Shown one piece after another: positions 44,884-54,272 of a stretch of 60,521 nucleotides of DNA. Below the pieces are notes generated by a model. The model was given only the letters and a program-made list of their open reading frames with translations, made no database searches and was not told where the DNA came from. Each line of letters starts with the position of its first letter. Within the stretch, counting starts at the first letter, position 1. The DNA is from SAR92 clade bacterium (GTDB lineage Bacteria > Pseudomonadota > Gammaproteobacteria > Pseudomonadales > Porticoccaceae): contig JACNKP010000056.1 of NCBI GenBank assembly GCA_014381985.1, forward strand, positions 1-60,521, written 5' to 3'. A program made the translations under genes and the position numbers.

Positions 44884-45288
44884 TCAGTCGTTTTCAACAG
44901 AAATCGCTACCGGAGAAATACCGATATCGCGCGCGATATCAGCAACTTTGGCAACCGATTCAATATTAGACTCATTATCGGCTTGTATGACCATGCCGCC
45001 CTTTGGGTTTTCGTTAAACATTCTCGTTAGATTGATTTTTAAGGCGGATGGTTCAATACGTTTTTTATCAATCCAAAACTCATTGTTCTCGCTGACTGCC
45101 ACTAATATCTGGACCTTTTTGTAGGAGTCCTCTGTGACCGTATCCATCTTATTGACTTCCACGCCGGGAAGCTTAATAAATGTTGCGGTAACAATGAAAA
45201 AGATAAGCATAATGAAAACCACGTCAAGCATTGGGGTCAGATCAATTGTCTGGCCCTGATCTTGTGATTTACCTGTTCTATTGCGCAT
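44884..45288 (-). CDS. exbD: ExbD-type proton-channel subunit
   Basis: 134 residues. A short cytoplasmic N-terminus, one transmembrane helix (about 20-42) holding the conserved proton-path Asp22 in TPMLDVVFIMLIFFIV, and a periplasmic domain (about 60-134). It pairs with ExbB in the inner membrane and drives TonB using the proton gradient. Both ExbB-like genes lie upstream on the same strand and tonB follows directly. Length and motif are standard for the ExbD/TolR family; the context excludes TolR. Confidence 0.94.
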   Translation of the reverse strand: MRNRTGKSQDQGQTIDLTPMLDVVFIMLIFFIVTATFIKLPGVEVNKMDTVTEDSYKKVQILVAVSENNEFWIDKKRIEPSALKINLTRMFNENPKGGMVIQADNESNIESVAKVADIARDIGISPVAISVEND

Positions 45289-45340
45289 AGTTGTCTCTCA
45301 TAGGTGTTACTGCTATTAACTTAAAAATAGCAACCACCAT

Positions 45341-45865
45341 TTAATGATCCATGGTCAAATGATCTTCCAGTAACTGCTGTTCCCGGATAGCCATTCTATC
45401 AACGTAAGTCATAGCAAATACACCAGACAGTGCGGCAACCATTCCTGACATAGTAGGAACTGTCGCCTGAGAAACACCCCCAGCCATTGCCTTAACATCA
45501 CCACCGCCTGTGAAGGCCATGACATCAAATACGGTAATCATTCCGGTGACCGTGCCCAACAACCCAAATAACGGGGCTAAAGCAATCAGCGTTTTAATCA
45601 TCATCATGTTGGTGTTGATCTCAAGGCTAACCTCAGAGATTATCTTTTCTCTAACCTGGTGAGCGTGCTTAGATTTTCTCTCTTTGCGCGCTTCCCAGGT
45701 ATCGATAGCTCCCTTAACATCATCGGTAACACTAGATCGGAGATACCACAATCGCTCAAAAATAAGAGTCCACATGACGAACAGCAGGACAACAATGGCC
45801 CATAGGACTGGGCCACCTGAATCCATAAACTTTCCTACTTCCGCAATCGTATCTTCGAAAAACAT
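45341..45865 (-). CDS. exbB: ExbB-type proton-channel subunit (short)
   Basis: 174 residues, a MotA/TolQ/ExbB proton-channel protein. First helix about 15-33 (GGPVLWAIVVLLFVMWTLI), second and third helices about 90-160 with the family motif ALAPLFGLLGTVTGMITVFD and GGVSQATVPTMSGMVAALSGV. It is the ExbB2 counterpart of the longer ExbB/TtpC encoded 1 base upstream, so the operon has two ExbB-like proteins with one ExbD. A 52-base gap separates it from exbD. Confidence 0.94.
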   Translation of the reverse strand: MFFEDTIAEVGKFMDSGGPVLWAIVVLLFVMWTLIFERLWYLRSSVTDDVKGAIDTWEARKERKSKHAHQVREKIISEVSLEINTNMMMIKTLIALAPLFGLLGTVTGMITVFDVMAFTGGGDVKAMAGGVSQATVPTMSGMVAALSGVFAMTYVDRMAIREQQLLEDHLTMDH

Positions 45866-45866
45866 C

Positions 45867-47234
45867 TTAACGGGCCTCTACTGAACCAGCCACAATGCCA
45901 GCACTCTGCTCTTCTAAGACATGCAAGATGCGCTGTGCTTTACCGTTCACTAGGGTGTGCATTAGTACGGTTGGAATAGCCACAACGAGTCCCAATACAG
46001 TAGTGATCAACGCCTGAGAGATACCACCGGCCATAGCCTTAGGGTCACCAGCACCATACAGAGTAATCATCTGGAAGGTAATAATCATACCGGTTACCGT
46101 TCCCAAAAGGCCCATCAACGGCGCAACCATGGAGATAACCTTTAGTAGGTTTAGGCCAGCCTCAATTTCAGGACGCTCTTTAAGCACTGCTTCGTGCAAC
46201 TTAAGTTCCAGCGATTCGGGGTCTAAGCCTGCGTTATCAGCACCCACTTGCAGCACACGACCAAGAGGATTAGTGACATCAGGTGCAGCTTCAGATAGCT
46301 GAGCACTTACTTTGCCTGACATCCCTTGGAGAACCACAAAGCGCCAAATGGCGAGGGCAATAGCAAACGCAAATACAGCTGTGATGACATAACCAACGAT
46401 ACCGCCGAAGTGCCACCGCTCAATTAACGTCGGAGTGTTAATCAAGGCGCTAAGTAGACCTCCACCAAGTGGTCCCGTTGGATCTAGGCCCGTTTTAGTG
46501 AACCCAGATTCTGCAGCTTGAAGATCTGATGCAGATGATTGGTGAGAATTAGGCTGACGCGCCAACTGCGAGACCAAACCACTTTCAGGGCTATACTCTA
46601 AGTACATGCCATCTGAAACTAGATTGTAAGTACCCACTCGAACAACTTCCATTTCGGCTTGATCACCATTAGTCAGCAACACGGAACGGTTAAATTTAAC
46701 AACGCGTGAACTTTCAACCATCTCTCGCTGCTGCTCGTACCAAAGTTTTTCAATATCTTCGATTGACGGCAAGCGAGTATCACTGCTCATTTTATCAATC
46801 AACTCGTCCAAGAATTCCGTACGACCTGGAATCTGAGCACTGACAATTGACTGATTAAGATTGGCACGAATATCACCAGCAGCACCAGTGAGATGACCAA
46901 ATAGCTCTTTTAATGAGCCTAGACGCTTGTCACGCTGCTCTCGCAAGCTGATGATAAGAGCGTCATTATCACGAATAGTTTGCTCTAGGCGGTCTGATCG
47001 ACGCTCTTCGGCGGTTTTCGTATTTTGAGCCTGCTTCAGCAACTGGTCCTGCTTGCGCTGATCACTCTTGAACGCCGCTTCGCGCTTACGGTAATCTGCT
47101 GTTTCTGAGATTGAAGAAGTCTCAATCATCTGTAACAGCTCGTCTAAGGTTTTTGCATCTTGAGCCATCGCAGGCATAGAAAAGGCAGCAACGGCAACAA
47201 CGGCCATGATACCTTTAGCGAATTTAATTTTCAT
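45867..47234 (-). CDS. Long ExbB-like protein (TtpC type)
   Basis: 455 residues. A signal peptide (about 1-24, SMPAMA-QD) is followed by a periplasmic coiled-coil region rich in Gln, Arg and Glu (about 30-125), a beta-rich region, then a transmembrane helix (about 280-300) and a MotA/TolQ/ExbB domain (about 320-455) with APLMGLLGTVTGMIITFQ and GGISQALITTVLGLVVAIPTVLMH. This fits TtpC of Vibrio TonB2 systems, which is required for TonB2 function and may extend the complex into the periplasm. Its ATG overlaps the DUF3450 stop (ATGA). Confidence 0.92.
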   Translation of the reverse strand: MKIKFAKGIMAVVAVAAFSMPAMAQDAKTLDELLQMIETSSISETADYRKREAAFKSDQRKQDQLLKQAQNTKTAEERRSDRLEQTIRDNDALIISLREQRDKRLGSLKELFGHLTGAAGDIRANLNQSIVSAQIPGRTEFLDELIDKMSSDTRLPSIEDIEKLWYEQQREMVESSRVVKFNRSVLLTNGDQAEMEVVRVGTYNLVSDGMYLEYSPESGLVSQLARQPNSHQSSASDLQAAESGFTKTGLDPTGPLGGGLLSALINTPTLIERWHFGGIVGYVITAVFAFAIALAIWRFVVLQGMSGKVSAQLSEAAPDVTNPLGRVLQVGADNAGLDPESLELKLHEAVLKERPEIEAGLNLLKVISMVAPLMGLLGTVTGMIITFQMITLYGAGDPKAMAGGISQALITTVLGLVVAIPTVLMHTLVNGKAQRILHVLEEQSAGIVAGSVEAR

Positions 47235-48013
47235 TGTGCTGTCTCCGGCGCTGTAATTGGCATTTCCATAACATCCTGAGGCGATAGTTTCTTCGCGATT
47301 CGGATACCTTGGTCTACCGCTCGACGATACTCACTACCAAGCGTATCCCAAGAACCTGTAGTCTTGTTCCATGCACCAGTCTGTGATTTGTCTTTAGTTT
47401 GGTACATCAGGGCAACTCGCCCAATACGAAGCATTTCTACTTCTACTTCTGAGCCATCAGAATTTATGTCAACCATATCCCGGTAAGATTCCAAAGATAG
47501 ACTGTAAGCCGACTCAATATCATAGACTTCTAGAATCTGGCGGAATTTCTCGGCCGCAGAAAACTTAGCGCTATCAAGATTCATATTTAAATCAGCAATC
47601 GCTTCGCTACGCGCTTCTGTTTTAAACGGCATATCCAGTTCGATAAAATCACCCAACCCATCCAGCATGCTTGCCATTAGCGGTGAGATCCCTCGCTCGA
47701 TAACAGTAGCATTCTTGATCGACTCTTGAAGTTCAGACATCATCGTCTTCTGGCTAACAATCTGGCGATCTAGCTGCGAGTTATACACCCTCAGTGATTC
47801 GATCTGCTTGTTGACCTGTTTGAATTCTTGCAGAAGCCCATCCGTTTGATCAGCAATGCGATCAACTTTGGTCTGCGCTACTTTGGCTGTTTTAACCTTT
47901 ACGGCTCCAGCTTTTAACACGTCGTTTACCTCAGCTGCCTGAACTGCACTTGCAGTCAGACCACCGATGAGCGCAGCGACAAGTGCCAATGCTTTTAGTG
48001 GTTGCTTATTCAT
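47231..48013 (-). CDS. DUF3450 periplasmic coiled-coil protein (TonB2 operon)
   Basis: 260 residues: a signal peptide (about 1-27, SAVQA-AE), a long coiled coil (about 30-105, with heptad-like VDRIADQTDGLLQEFKQVNK), and a globular DUF3450 C-terminal part. The family is found almost only as the first gene of TonB2/TtpC operons; its molecular role is not established, though a periplasmic partner of TtpC is a reasonable inference. It overlaps the next gene by 4 bases and is the promoter-proximal gene of the six-gene operon. A GTTACC-type palindrome is about 180 bases upstream. Confidence 0.88.
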   Translation of the reverse strand: MNKQPLKALALVAALIGGLTASAVQAAEVNDVLKAGAVKVKTAKVAQTKVDRIADQTDGLLQEFKQVNKQIESLRVYNSQLDRQIVSQKTMMSELQESIKNATVIERGISPLMASMLDGLGDFIELDMPFKTEARSEAIADLNMNLDSAKFSAAEKFRQILEVYDIESAYSLSLESYRDMVDINSDGSEVEVEMLRIGRVALMYQTKDKSQTGAWNKTTGSWDTLGSEYRRAVDQGIRIAKKLSPQDVMEMPITAPETAQ

Positions 48014-48188
48014 AGTTCCCTCAATTTGGGTCTACCAGATTAGTGTTCTAAACAGTGCTTAACATCAGCACAATCGTTATAAGAGAAACCTTACTTTTTC
48101 CTCAGCGCACCTTTGTAACAGTCTCATCTTAAAGAATCAATTTGGCCGCTTCGAAAACGTTACCTTTAAAGCACGAAGTTTCAATTTT

Positions 48189-48203
48189 GTTACCTAAGGT
48201 AAC
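48189..48203. promoter_or_regulatory. Palindrome GTTACCT-A-AGGTAAC upstream of the TonB2 operon
   Basis: A perfect 15-base inverted repeat with a single central base, within the 218-base gap between folA and the DUF3450 gene. A half-site GTTACCT occurs about 30 bases nearer the operon. It resembles a dimeric regulator operator; the regulator is unknown. A similar element is at 58538-58552. Confidence 0.4.
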
Positions 48204-48231
48204 ATCTTAGGTTTAATGAATCCATCGAAAG

Positions 48232-48729
48232 TTAAATGCGCTCTAACACTAAAAAACGATAGGCCGGGCTATCCGTTCCTTCGGGGTGCTCAACTTTAAC
48301 TTGCTTCCATGCGCTTCTGTTAAATTCGGGGAAAAAGGCATCTCCCTTGATCTCAGCATCGACCTCGGTGAGATAAATGCGATCTGCTACCGCTAGAGTG
48401 ATTCGATAAATCTGCTCACCGCCGATCACCATAACCTCTTCGCCGCCACTCTCTTCACAAGCCTGCCGCCCTAAAAGCATCGCTTGGTCTAAAGTCTGCG
48501 CAATTTTGACACCAGGTTGGATCCAGTTTGGGTTGCGTGTAATAACAATATTGCACCGGCCAGGCAGTGGCCGACCGATGGAGTCAAATGTTTTTCGCCC
48601 CATGATAATGGGCTTGCCCATTGTCACTGATTTAAAATACTTAAGGTCCTCTGACAAATGCCAAGGCAACCTATTATCCAAACCAATAACTCCATTACGA
48701 CTCATTGCCACTATTAAAGATAGTTTCAT
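48232..48729 (-). CDS. folA: Dihydrofolate reductase (FolA)
   Basis: 165 residues from ATG 48729 (a GTG directly before it, at 48732, touches the thyA stop and is a possible alternative). The DHFR motifs are LIVAMSRNGVIGLDNRLPWHLSEDL (Asp27-equivalent substrate acid in the P-W-x-L-x-x-D pattern), MGRKTFDSIGRPLPGR, and VMVIGGEQIYRITL (NADPH site). It regenerates tetrahydrofolate consumed by thymidylate synthase, whose gene lies 3 bases upstream; lgt-thyA-folA form one operon. Confidence 0.96.
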   Translation of the reverse strand: MKLSLIVAMSRNGVIGLDNRLPWHLSEDLKYFKSVTMGKPIIMGRKTFDSIGRPLPGRCNIVITRNPNWIQPGVKIAQTLDQAMLLGRQACEESGGEEVMVIGGEQIYRITLAVADRIYLTEVDAEIKGDAFFPEFNRSAWKQVKVEHPEGTDSPAYRFLVLERI

Positions 48730-48732
48730 CAC

Positions 48733-49638
48733 TTACACCGCAACTGGGGCTGAGATGGGATCATGAGATTGATAATGTTGCAATTCGAAATCCTCAAAAA
48801 CAAAATCAAACAGGTTGCTCACCTCCGGATTAATCTTAAGAGTCGGTAGCGGAAACGTGGTACGGGATAGCTGCTCATTAACCTGATCCATATGGTTAAG
48901 ATAGAGATGCGCATCTCCAAAAGTATGGACAAAATCACCGGGCTTTAAGCCTGTGACTTGAGCGATCATTAACGTGAGTATCGCGTATGAAGCAATGTTA
49001 AAGGGTACCCCAAGAAAAACATCGGCGCTACGCTGATAGAGCTGGCAGCTTAACCGCCCCTCAACCACGTAAAATTGAAACAAGCTATGACAAGGCGGCA
49101 ACCCGGACTTGACCATCACTGGGATATCCTGAGGATTCCAAGCAGAAACAATTAAGCGTCGAGAGTCCGGATTAACATTAATGTCATCAACTAATTGTGC
49201 CAGCTGATCAACGCCACCGAAATCGCGCCATTGCTTGCCGTAGACCGGGCCTAGGTCACCATATTTATCCGCAAAGTCGGCATCCGTCTTAATGCGCTCA
49301 ATGAACAACCTCTTCTGAGCTGTCCATTCGGGCGAGTACATAACTAAATCCTTATCGCCACCTGTCTCTCGTAGCCAACTTTGGTATGGCCAATCATTCC
49401 AGATGCCCACCCCATTGTTTACCAAATAACGGATGTTAGTATCACCACGGATGAACCATAGCAGCTCATGAATAATTGACTTTAGATGTACTTTTTTACT
49501 CGTGACCAAAGGAAACCCCGCGGCCAAGTCAAATCGCATTTGATGACCAAAAATACTCACCGTGCCGGTTCCCGTGCGGTCTTCTTTTTTAACGCCATGA
49601 TCGCGGATATGCCGCATTAAGTCTAAATATGGCTTCAT
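48733..49638 (-). CDS. thyA: Thymidylate synthase (ThyA)
   Basis: 301 residues, converting dUMP to dTMP with methylene-tetrahydrofolate. Signatures: [15 protein letters not shown], the catalytic Cys in [12 protein letters not shown], the dUMP-binding [19 protein letters not shown] and the C-terminal [10 protein letters not shown]. It is longer than the 264-residue E. coli enzyme because it keeps the internal segment (about 90-125) found in many bacterial ThyA proteins. Its start overlaps the lgt stop (ATGA) and folA follows after 3 bases. Confidence 0.97.
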   Translation of the reverse strand: MKPYLDLMRHIRDHGVKKEDRTGTGTVSIFGHQMRFDLAAGFPLVTSKKVHLKSIIHELLWFIRGDTNIRYLVNNGVGIWNDWPYQSWLRETGGDKDLVMYSPEWTAQKRLFIERIKTDADFADKYGDLGPVYGKQWRDFGGVDQLAQLVDDINVNPDSRRLIVSAWNPQDIPVMVKSGLPPCHSLFQFYVVEGRLSCQLYQRSADVFLGVPFNIASYAILTLMIAQVTGLKPGDFVHTFGDAHLYLNHMDQVNEQLSRTTFPLPTLKINPEVSNLFDFVFEDFELQHYQSHDPISAPVAV

Positions 49639-50456
49639 GAGGAACTCACCGAATTATCGAACAACCGCTGGAGGCTTTTGCGCATAAACCAGAGGCCTAG
49701 GAGGATCATAGGAATACACAATGTCTGCCCGCGCGTCATCCAGCTAAAAGACTCTACGAGAGCTGACTGACCCAAAAACTGTGCGTCCGGCTGCCGGACA
49801 AACTCCACCGCAAACCGAAACATTCCATAGAGAATCAAAAACAATCCTGTTACGTGACCGTATAATCTAGGCTTACGAGCAAACCAATTAATAATCAAAA
49901 ATAATAAAAGCCCCTCTAAAGCCGCCTCATAAAGCTGTGAGGGATGCCGGGCGAGTTGCTCTGGGTCAGCTGGAAACACCATTCCCCAAGGAGCATCAGT
50001 AGGCCTCCCGTAGAGTTCTTGCCCAATGAAGTTACCCAATCGGCCAAATAGTAATCCCGCAGGGACGAGCGGCGTTGCAAAATCAGTCAACGCGAGAAAT
50101 GAAATTTGGTACTTGCGGCTATAAATCAATATGGCTATTGCAACGCCAATTAAACCGCCATGAAAGGACATGCCGCCCTCCCAGATACGAATCACCATGG
50201 CTGGGTCAGCTAGCCATTTGTCGAAACTGTAAAAAAACATATAGCCCAGACGACCACCTACAATAACGCCCCATGCGCCATAAACGATTAAGTCTTCTAC
50301 CTGATTCTTTTTAATAGGAGACCACGGCCTCTGGCTATTACGCAGAGCCAAGCGCCAAGCCACAACAAAGGCCAACAGGTACATCACGCCGTACCAATGC
50401 ACTTGCAATGGACCAATTGATAAAGCCACTGGGTCAATGGTTGGATAAGTTAGCAT
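49635..50456 (-). CDS. lgt: Prolipoprotein diacylglyceryl transferase (Lgt)
   Basis: 273 residues from the ATG at 50456, where homologues begin with M-L-x-Y-P-x-IDPVA; the frame stays open to 50495 (13 more residues), without a ribosome site. About seven transmembrane helices. Signature blocks: [26 protein letters not shown], the Lgt motif [12 protein letters not shown] (essential His) and [16 protein letters not shown]. It transfers diacylglyceryl from phosphatidylglycerol to lipobox cysteine in the inner membrane. It heads lgt-thyA-folA. Confidence 0.95.
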   Translation of the reverse strand: MLTYPTIDPVALSIGPLQVHWYGVMYLLAFVVAWRLALRNSQRPWSPIKKNQVEDLIVYGAWGVIVGGRLGYMFFYSFDKWLADPAMVIRIWEGGMSFHGGLIGVAIAILIYSRKYQISFLALTDFATPLVPAGLLFGRLGNFIGQELYGRPTDAPWGMVFPADPEQLARHPSQLYEAALEGLLLFLIINWFARKPRLYGHVTGLFLILYGMFRFAVEFVRQPDAQFLGQSALVESFSWMTRGQTLCIPMILLGLWFMRKSLQRLFDNSVSSS

Positions 50457-50561
50457 TGGGGGAGGGTGCTCCAAAAATAATAGTGCGCTGATCATAGCGT
50501 TTTATGGCCATTACTGCCAAGAAGGATGACGGACAAAAGCAGAAATAGCTATACTCCGCAC

Positions 50562-51344
50562 ATGTGTTTACTTGCTGTAGCTTTTCATTGTCATTCCGAT
50601 GCCCCTCTCATCGTTATCTCTAATCGTGACGAATTTTACGAACGTCCAACCTTGCCGATGCATTGGTGGGCTGATAGCCAGATTTTAGCGGGTAGAGATC
50701 AACAAGCAGGTGGCACATGGCTAGGGCTGAATCGCAACGGTCGATTCGCCGCTGTAACTAATTTTCGGGACTTCCATAGCGATAAGATCCCCAAACTAAA
50801 ACCTCTCTCTCGAGGCAACCTGATCACTGATTTTTTATCGTCGAATGACAGTGTTCAACAGTGGGCCGACTCAATCGAAAATCGACTATCTGACTATGAT
50901 GGTTTTAACTTATTAATTTACGATGGAGTATACCTACTCTATCTAAATAACCAAGGCGGCCAAAGGGCCATCTTAGAACCTGGAGTATACGCCCTAAGCA
51001 ACCACGTCCTAGATAGCCCGTGGCCCAAGGTTGAGCATGCTCGCGTACAACTATCACAGGCAATAGTAGACCGGAAAATGGACGCCGGGGCGTTACCACT
51101 ATTACTGGACTCTTTATCTTTGCAAAAAACTTATGCCCCTCATTTACTACCTAGTACGGGCGTGCCTGCAGAATGGGAAACTTTACTTTCCTCTCCCTTT
51201 ATTGTCGCTGAGGATTACGGCACCAGAGCCGCCACGGCGATTATAATGTCCAGCAAAGGTGAGGCTAATGTAGCAGAACAATGCTTTGAGGCAGGACATA
51301 GACAGGACTTCAATCAGTTTAACTTTAAAATACTAGGCAATTAG
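50562..51344 (+). CDS. TANGO2/NRDE-family protein
   Basis: 260 residues from the ATG at 50562; the frame opens at 50526 but the family starts M-C-L with a conserved Cys2, which fits MCLLAVAFH here. The NRDE motif is intact in VISNRDEFYERPTLPMHWW, followed by AGRDQQAGGTWLGLNRNGRFAAVTNFRD. The family (human TANGO2; bacterial homologues) has an Ntn-hydrolase-like look; roles in heme handling or acyl-lipid metabolism have been proposed and are unsettled. It is the only plus-strand gene in the rppH-ptsP/lgt-thyA-folA block and overlaps the end of ptsP by 12 bases. Confidence 0.87.
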   Translation: MCLLAVAFHCHSDAPLIVISNRDEFYERPTLPMHWWADSQILAGRDQQAGGTWLGLNRNGRFAAVTNFRDFHSDKIPKLKPLSRGNLITDFLSSNDSVQQWADSIENRLSDYDGFNLLIYDGVYLLYLNNQGGQRAILEPGVYALSNHVLDSPWPKVEHARVQLSQAIVDRKMDAGALPLLLDSLSLQKTYAPHLLPSTGVPAEWETLLSSPFIVAEDYGTRAATAIIMSSKGEANVAEQCFEAGHRQDFNQFNFKILGN

Positions 51345-53639
51345 CTTGGATGTTTCTGTTCGCCGCTTGGGCGTCGCACTTAGGAGTTTAGCTACTTCTG
51401 GCTGATTTAATGCTTCAGCCATGAACTTATAAATCGCGTTTGAATCTGGCATCTTTAATGCACGCCGCGCTAAAATCTCCGCATCTTTACAAGATACATT
51501 TAACAGCATCGACTTAACCCGCATTAGACTACTGGCACTCATTGAGAATGTTTCATACCCAAGACCTAAAAGAACAACAACACTAAGAGGATCTCCGGCC
51601 ATTTCACCGCAAATACTAAGCTGGCATTTCACCGAAGAAGCTTGTTCGATAATTGATTTCAACGCCCTCAAAACGCTTGGATGCAAGGTATGGTAGAGGT
51701 CTGCCACTCTGGGATTGTTTCGATCTACAGCCAATAAATACTGAGTAAGATCATTAGTTCCCACCGACAAGAAATCTACCCGACGGCCAATTTCCTTTAC
51801 TTGATAAACCGCGGCCGGCACCTCTATCATGGCTCCAATGAGAGGACGTTTAATACTGTAACCTTCCTCCTCCGTTAATTCTCCATAGGCTCGATCAATC
51901 AATTGGAGCGCTCTCTCAAGTTCTGGAATATTACTGATCATGGGCAGCATAATCCGTAGATTATTAATGCCCTCACTGGCGCGCAACATAGCTCGAATTT
52001 GCACCAAAAAAATCTCTGGGTGATCAAGTGATATGCGAATGCCCCGCCACCCTAAAAAAGGATTTTCTTCTTCAATAGGAAAATAAGGCAAATCTTTATC
52101 TCCACCGATATCTAAGGTTCTCATGGTGACTGGCCGTGGAGAAAAAGCGACAAGCTGCTCTCGATAGATTTCTATCTGCTCATCCTCAGTAGGAAAACTA
52201 GAGCGCATCAGAAAAGGGATTTCGGTCCGAAATAGACCGACCGCCTCAGCGCCACTTTTTAAAGATTGCAAAGTATCTTGACGTAATCCAGTATTTACCC
52301 AGAGCGAAAATCGTTTTCCATCTGGCGTGTGGCAGGGAATATCTCTAAGCTTTTCAAGATCCTTATTAAACTGTCGCTCTTCTCTCTGCCGCTGCACATA
52401 ATTCCGGCGCACAGTCCGTGTCGCTCGACTAATAACTTCGCCAGTCGACCCATCTACAATTAATTCTTGCCCCTCAAGCTCAGTCCAAGGTAAGTTAACA
52501 GCGCCCATCACGGTAGGAATACCAAGAGCCCGCCCAACAATTGCCATATGTGAATTACTGGACCCTTTGAGTGAAATGATACCCACCAACCGACTAACAG
52601 GGATGTCAGCAAGCGCAGTAGCGGAGAGGTCCTCTCCTACCAAAACAATGCGCCGCGGCAGGGATGTCTGCTCTGTATCCTTTGCTTGTAAATAACCAAG
52701 GACTCGCCTACCAAGATCATTCACATCGGCCGCGCGCTCTCGTAAATAGGGGTCATCCATTTTTTTGAAAGTACGCACATGTTTGAGGATAACAGAACTC
52801 CAGGCGCTAGTTGCTGCTCGACCCTGTTTAATAGCGTCTTTCACCTCACGGACTAACGAGCGATCATCCAGCATTCGGATATAGACTTCAAAAAGCGCAA
52901 ACTCCTCCTCACTCAATTTGCTCGCCAAGCCGTCGCCCAAATTGCGCATATCTCTCTTGGTTGCTTTCAAAGCCTCAAGAAATATTTTTATTTCTGCTGC
53001 GGGATCCTTAGTGAACCGCTCTGGTACGGCTGAGAGGTCAGTGCTGGAGGACACCAGTACTGCACGGCCAATTCCCACTCCAGGAGAACTCGCTATGCCT
53101 TGGAATATAGCTTCGCGGCTTTTCCCTCGCCCAGCCGAAGCTAGTTGGCGCAAAGCGCCTGTAGCCTCAGCGTGCGCAATAGCACCAGAAAGCTGCGCAC
53201 AAACCGTCACCACAAAAGCCTCTTCTTCAGAGGCAAACCGCCGTTGCGTTTCTTGCTGTAACACTAACACCCCCAACACCTTACGGTGATGAATGATGGG
53301 GACACCTAAAAACGAATGAAACGGTGATTCGCCTGTCTCTTCAAAATAAGCGAAATTAGGGTGTTGATCTGCATCTTCAAGATTTAAAGGCTCTTGCTTT
53401 GCTGCAACTAGCCCAACCAATCCTTCTCTCATGCCCAAGCGAACATTACCAATCGATTCTTGCCGAAGGCCCTCAGTCGCCATGAGCACATAACGCTGAT
53501 CAGTCTCGTCAAATAGATAGGCCGAGCATACTCCGGCCTGCATTGCTGAACGTACCTCTGTCACTATAATCGTCAGCACTTCGGGCAGGCTGCGAGCACT
53601 ATTAACCTCCTGAACAATGGCGCGCAAAGATGCCAACAT
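51333..53639 (-). CDS. ptsP: PEP-protein phosphotransferase EI-Ntr (PtsP)
   Basis: 768 residues. N-terminal GAF domain (about 15-160), PEP-utiliser N-terminal and swivelling domains with the phospho-His364 in GSSNSHMAIVGRALGIP, and the C-terminal PEP-binding barrel (about 420-740) with GLFRTEIPFLMR, LDIGGDKDLPYF and CGEMAGDP. It starts the nitrogen-related phosphotransferase chain to NPr and EIIA-Ntr, which signals nitrogen and potassium status; the other parts are not in the window. It begins 2 bases after the rppH stop, the usual rppH-ptsP pair. Confidence 0.96.
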   Translation of the reverse strand: MLASLRAIVQEVNSARSLPEVLTIIVTEVRSAMQAGVCSAYLFDETDQRYVLMATEGLRQESIGNVRLGMREGLVGLVAAKQEPLNLEDADQHPNFAYFEETGESPFHSFLGVPIIHHRKVLGVLVLQQETQRRFASEEEAFVVTVCAQLSGAIAHAEATGALRQLASAGRGKSREAIFQGIASSPGVGIGRAVLVSSSTDLSAVPERFTKDPAAEIKIFLEALKATKRDMRNLGDGLASKLSEEEFALFEVYIRMLDDRSLVREVKDAIKQGRAATSAWSSVILKHVRTFKKMDDPYLRERAADVNDLGRRVLGYLQAKDTEQTSLPRRIVLVGEDLSATALADIPVSRLVGIISLKGSSNSHMAIVGRALGIPTVMGAVNLPWTELEGQELIVDGSTGEVISRATRTVRRNYVQRQREERQFNKDLEKLRDIPCHTPDGKRFSLWVNTGLRQDTLQSLKSGAEAVGLFRTEIPFLMRSSFPTEDEQIEIYREQLVAFSPRPVTMRTLDIGGDKDLPYFPIEEENPFLGWRGIRISLDHPEIFLVQIRAMLRASEGINNLRIMLPMISNIPELERALQLIDRAYGELTEEEGYSIKRPLIGAMIEVPAAVYQVKEIGRRVDFLSVGTNDLTQYLLAVDRNNPRVADLYHTLHPSVLRALKSIIEQASSVKCQLSICGEMAGDPLSVVVLLGLGYETFSMSASSLMRVKSMLLNVSCKDAEILARRALKMPDSNAIYKFMAEALNQPEVAKLLSATPKRRTETSKLIA

Positions 53640-53641
53640 AA

Positions 53642-54139
53642 CTAGGCGCCTCTTGATTGCTGTTGGAAGCGTATGTTTGGCTGAGAAAATTCCTGTAGCG
53701 CATTACGATAAACATTGCGCTTAAAAGAGATGACAGCGTTGATCGGATACCAATAGTTGACCCATTCCCAGTCGTCAAACTCAGGTGTCCCAGAGGTATC
53801 AAAGCGAACCTTTGCCGCATCTCCGGTCATTTGCAGAAAGAACCACTTCTGTTTCTGACCTATGCAAAGTGGTTTTGAGCGCTTGCGCTGCATAGCTTCC
53901 GGGATGCGGTAATGTAACCACCTTTTAGTACGCTGAATGATTTTCACATCTGAAGACTCCAAGCCCACCTCTTCATATAACTCCCGATATAAAGCTTGCT
54001 CTACAGATTCACCTTTATCAATGCCGCCCTGAGGGAACTGCCATGATTGCTGACCTACTCTTTTTGCGAGAAATACCTTGCCCTTGCCATCACTGATAAC
54101 AATGCCGACATTAGCGCGAAAACCGTCTTTATCAACCAC
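53642..54139 (-). CDS. rppH: RNA pyrophosphohydrolase (RppH)
   Basis: About 165 residues from the GTG at 54139, where the reading M-V-D-K-D-G-F-R-A-N-V-G-I-V matches the family start (MIDDDGYRPNVGIV in E. coli); the open frame runs to a TTG at 54205, but those 22 residues have no family counterpart. The Nudix box is intact: QFPQGGIDKGES followed by RELYEEVGLESSDV. It removes pyrophosphate from the 5' end of mRNA, which triggers RNase E-dependent decay. WLHYRIPEAMQRK and KQKWFFLQM are typical RppH segments. It forms an operon with ptsP. Confidence 0.92.
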   Translation of the reverse strand: MVDKDGFRANVGIVISDGKGKVFLAKRVGQQSWQFPQGGIDKGESVEQALYRELYEEVGLESSDVKIIQRTKRWLHYRIPEAMQRKRSKPLCIGQKQKWFFLQMTGDAAKVRFDTSGTPEFDDWEWVNYWYPINAVISFKRNVYRNALQEFSQPNIRFQQQSRGA

Positions 54140-54272
54140 TATTTTGTACCTGTGATGGGGAATGATGAATCTTTCTATTGTTCCATAGTATTGGGGTATC
54201 GGCAATTTTCTCTTGAGCCGCCGCTAGTTGATCGCTATCCTTTCAATCATTCTCATAATTCTGGTTTAATTA

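Noticed and set aside
44603-45124. A 173-codon open frame antisense to tonB and exbD
   Set aside because: Ser- and Thr-rich antisense artefact across two well-supported genes with no promoter or ribosome site.
52918-53289. A 123-codon open frame antisense to ptsP
   Set aside because: It is antisense to a strong gene, its composition mirrors the ptsP codons, and it has no ribosome site or family.
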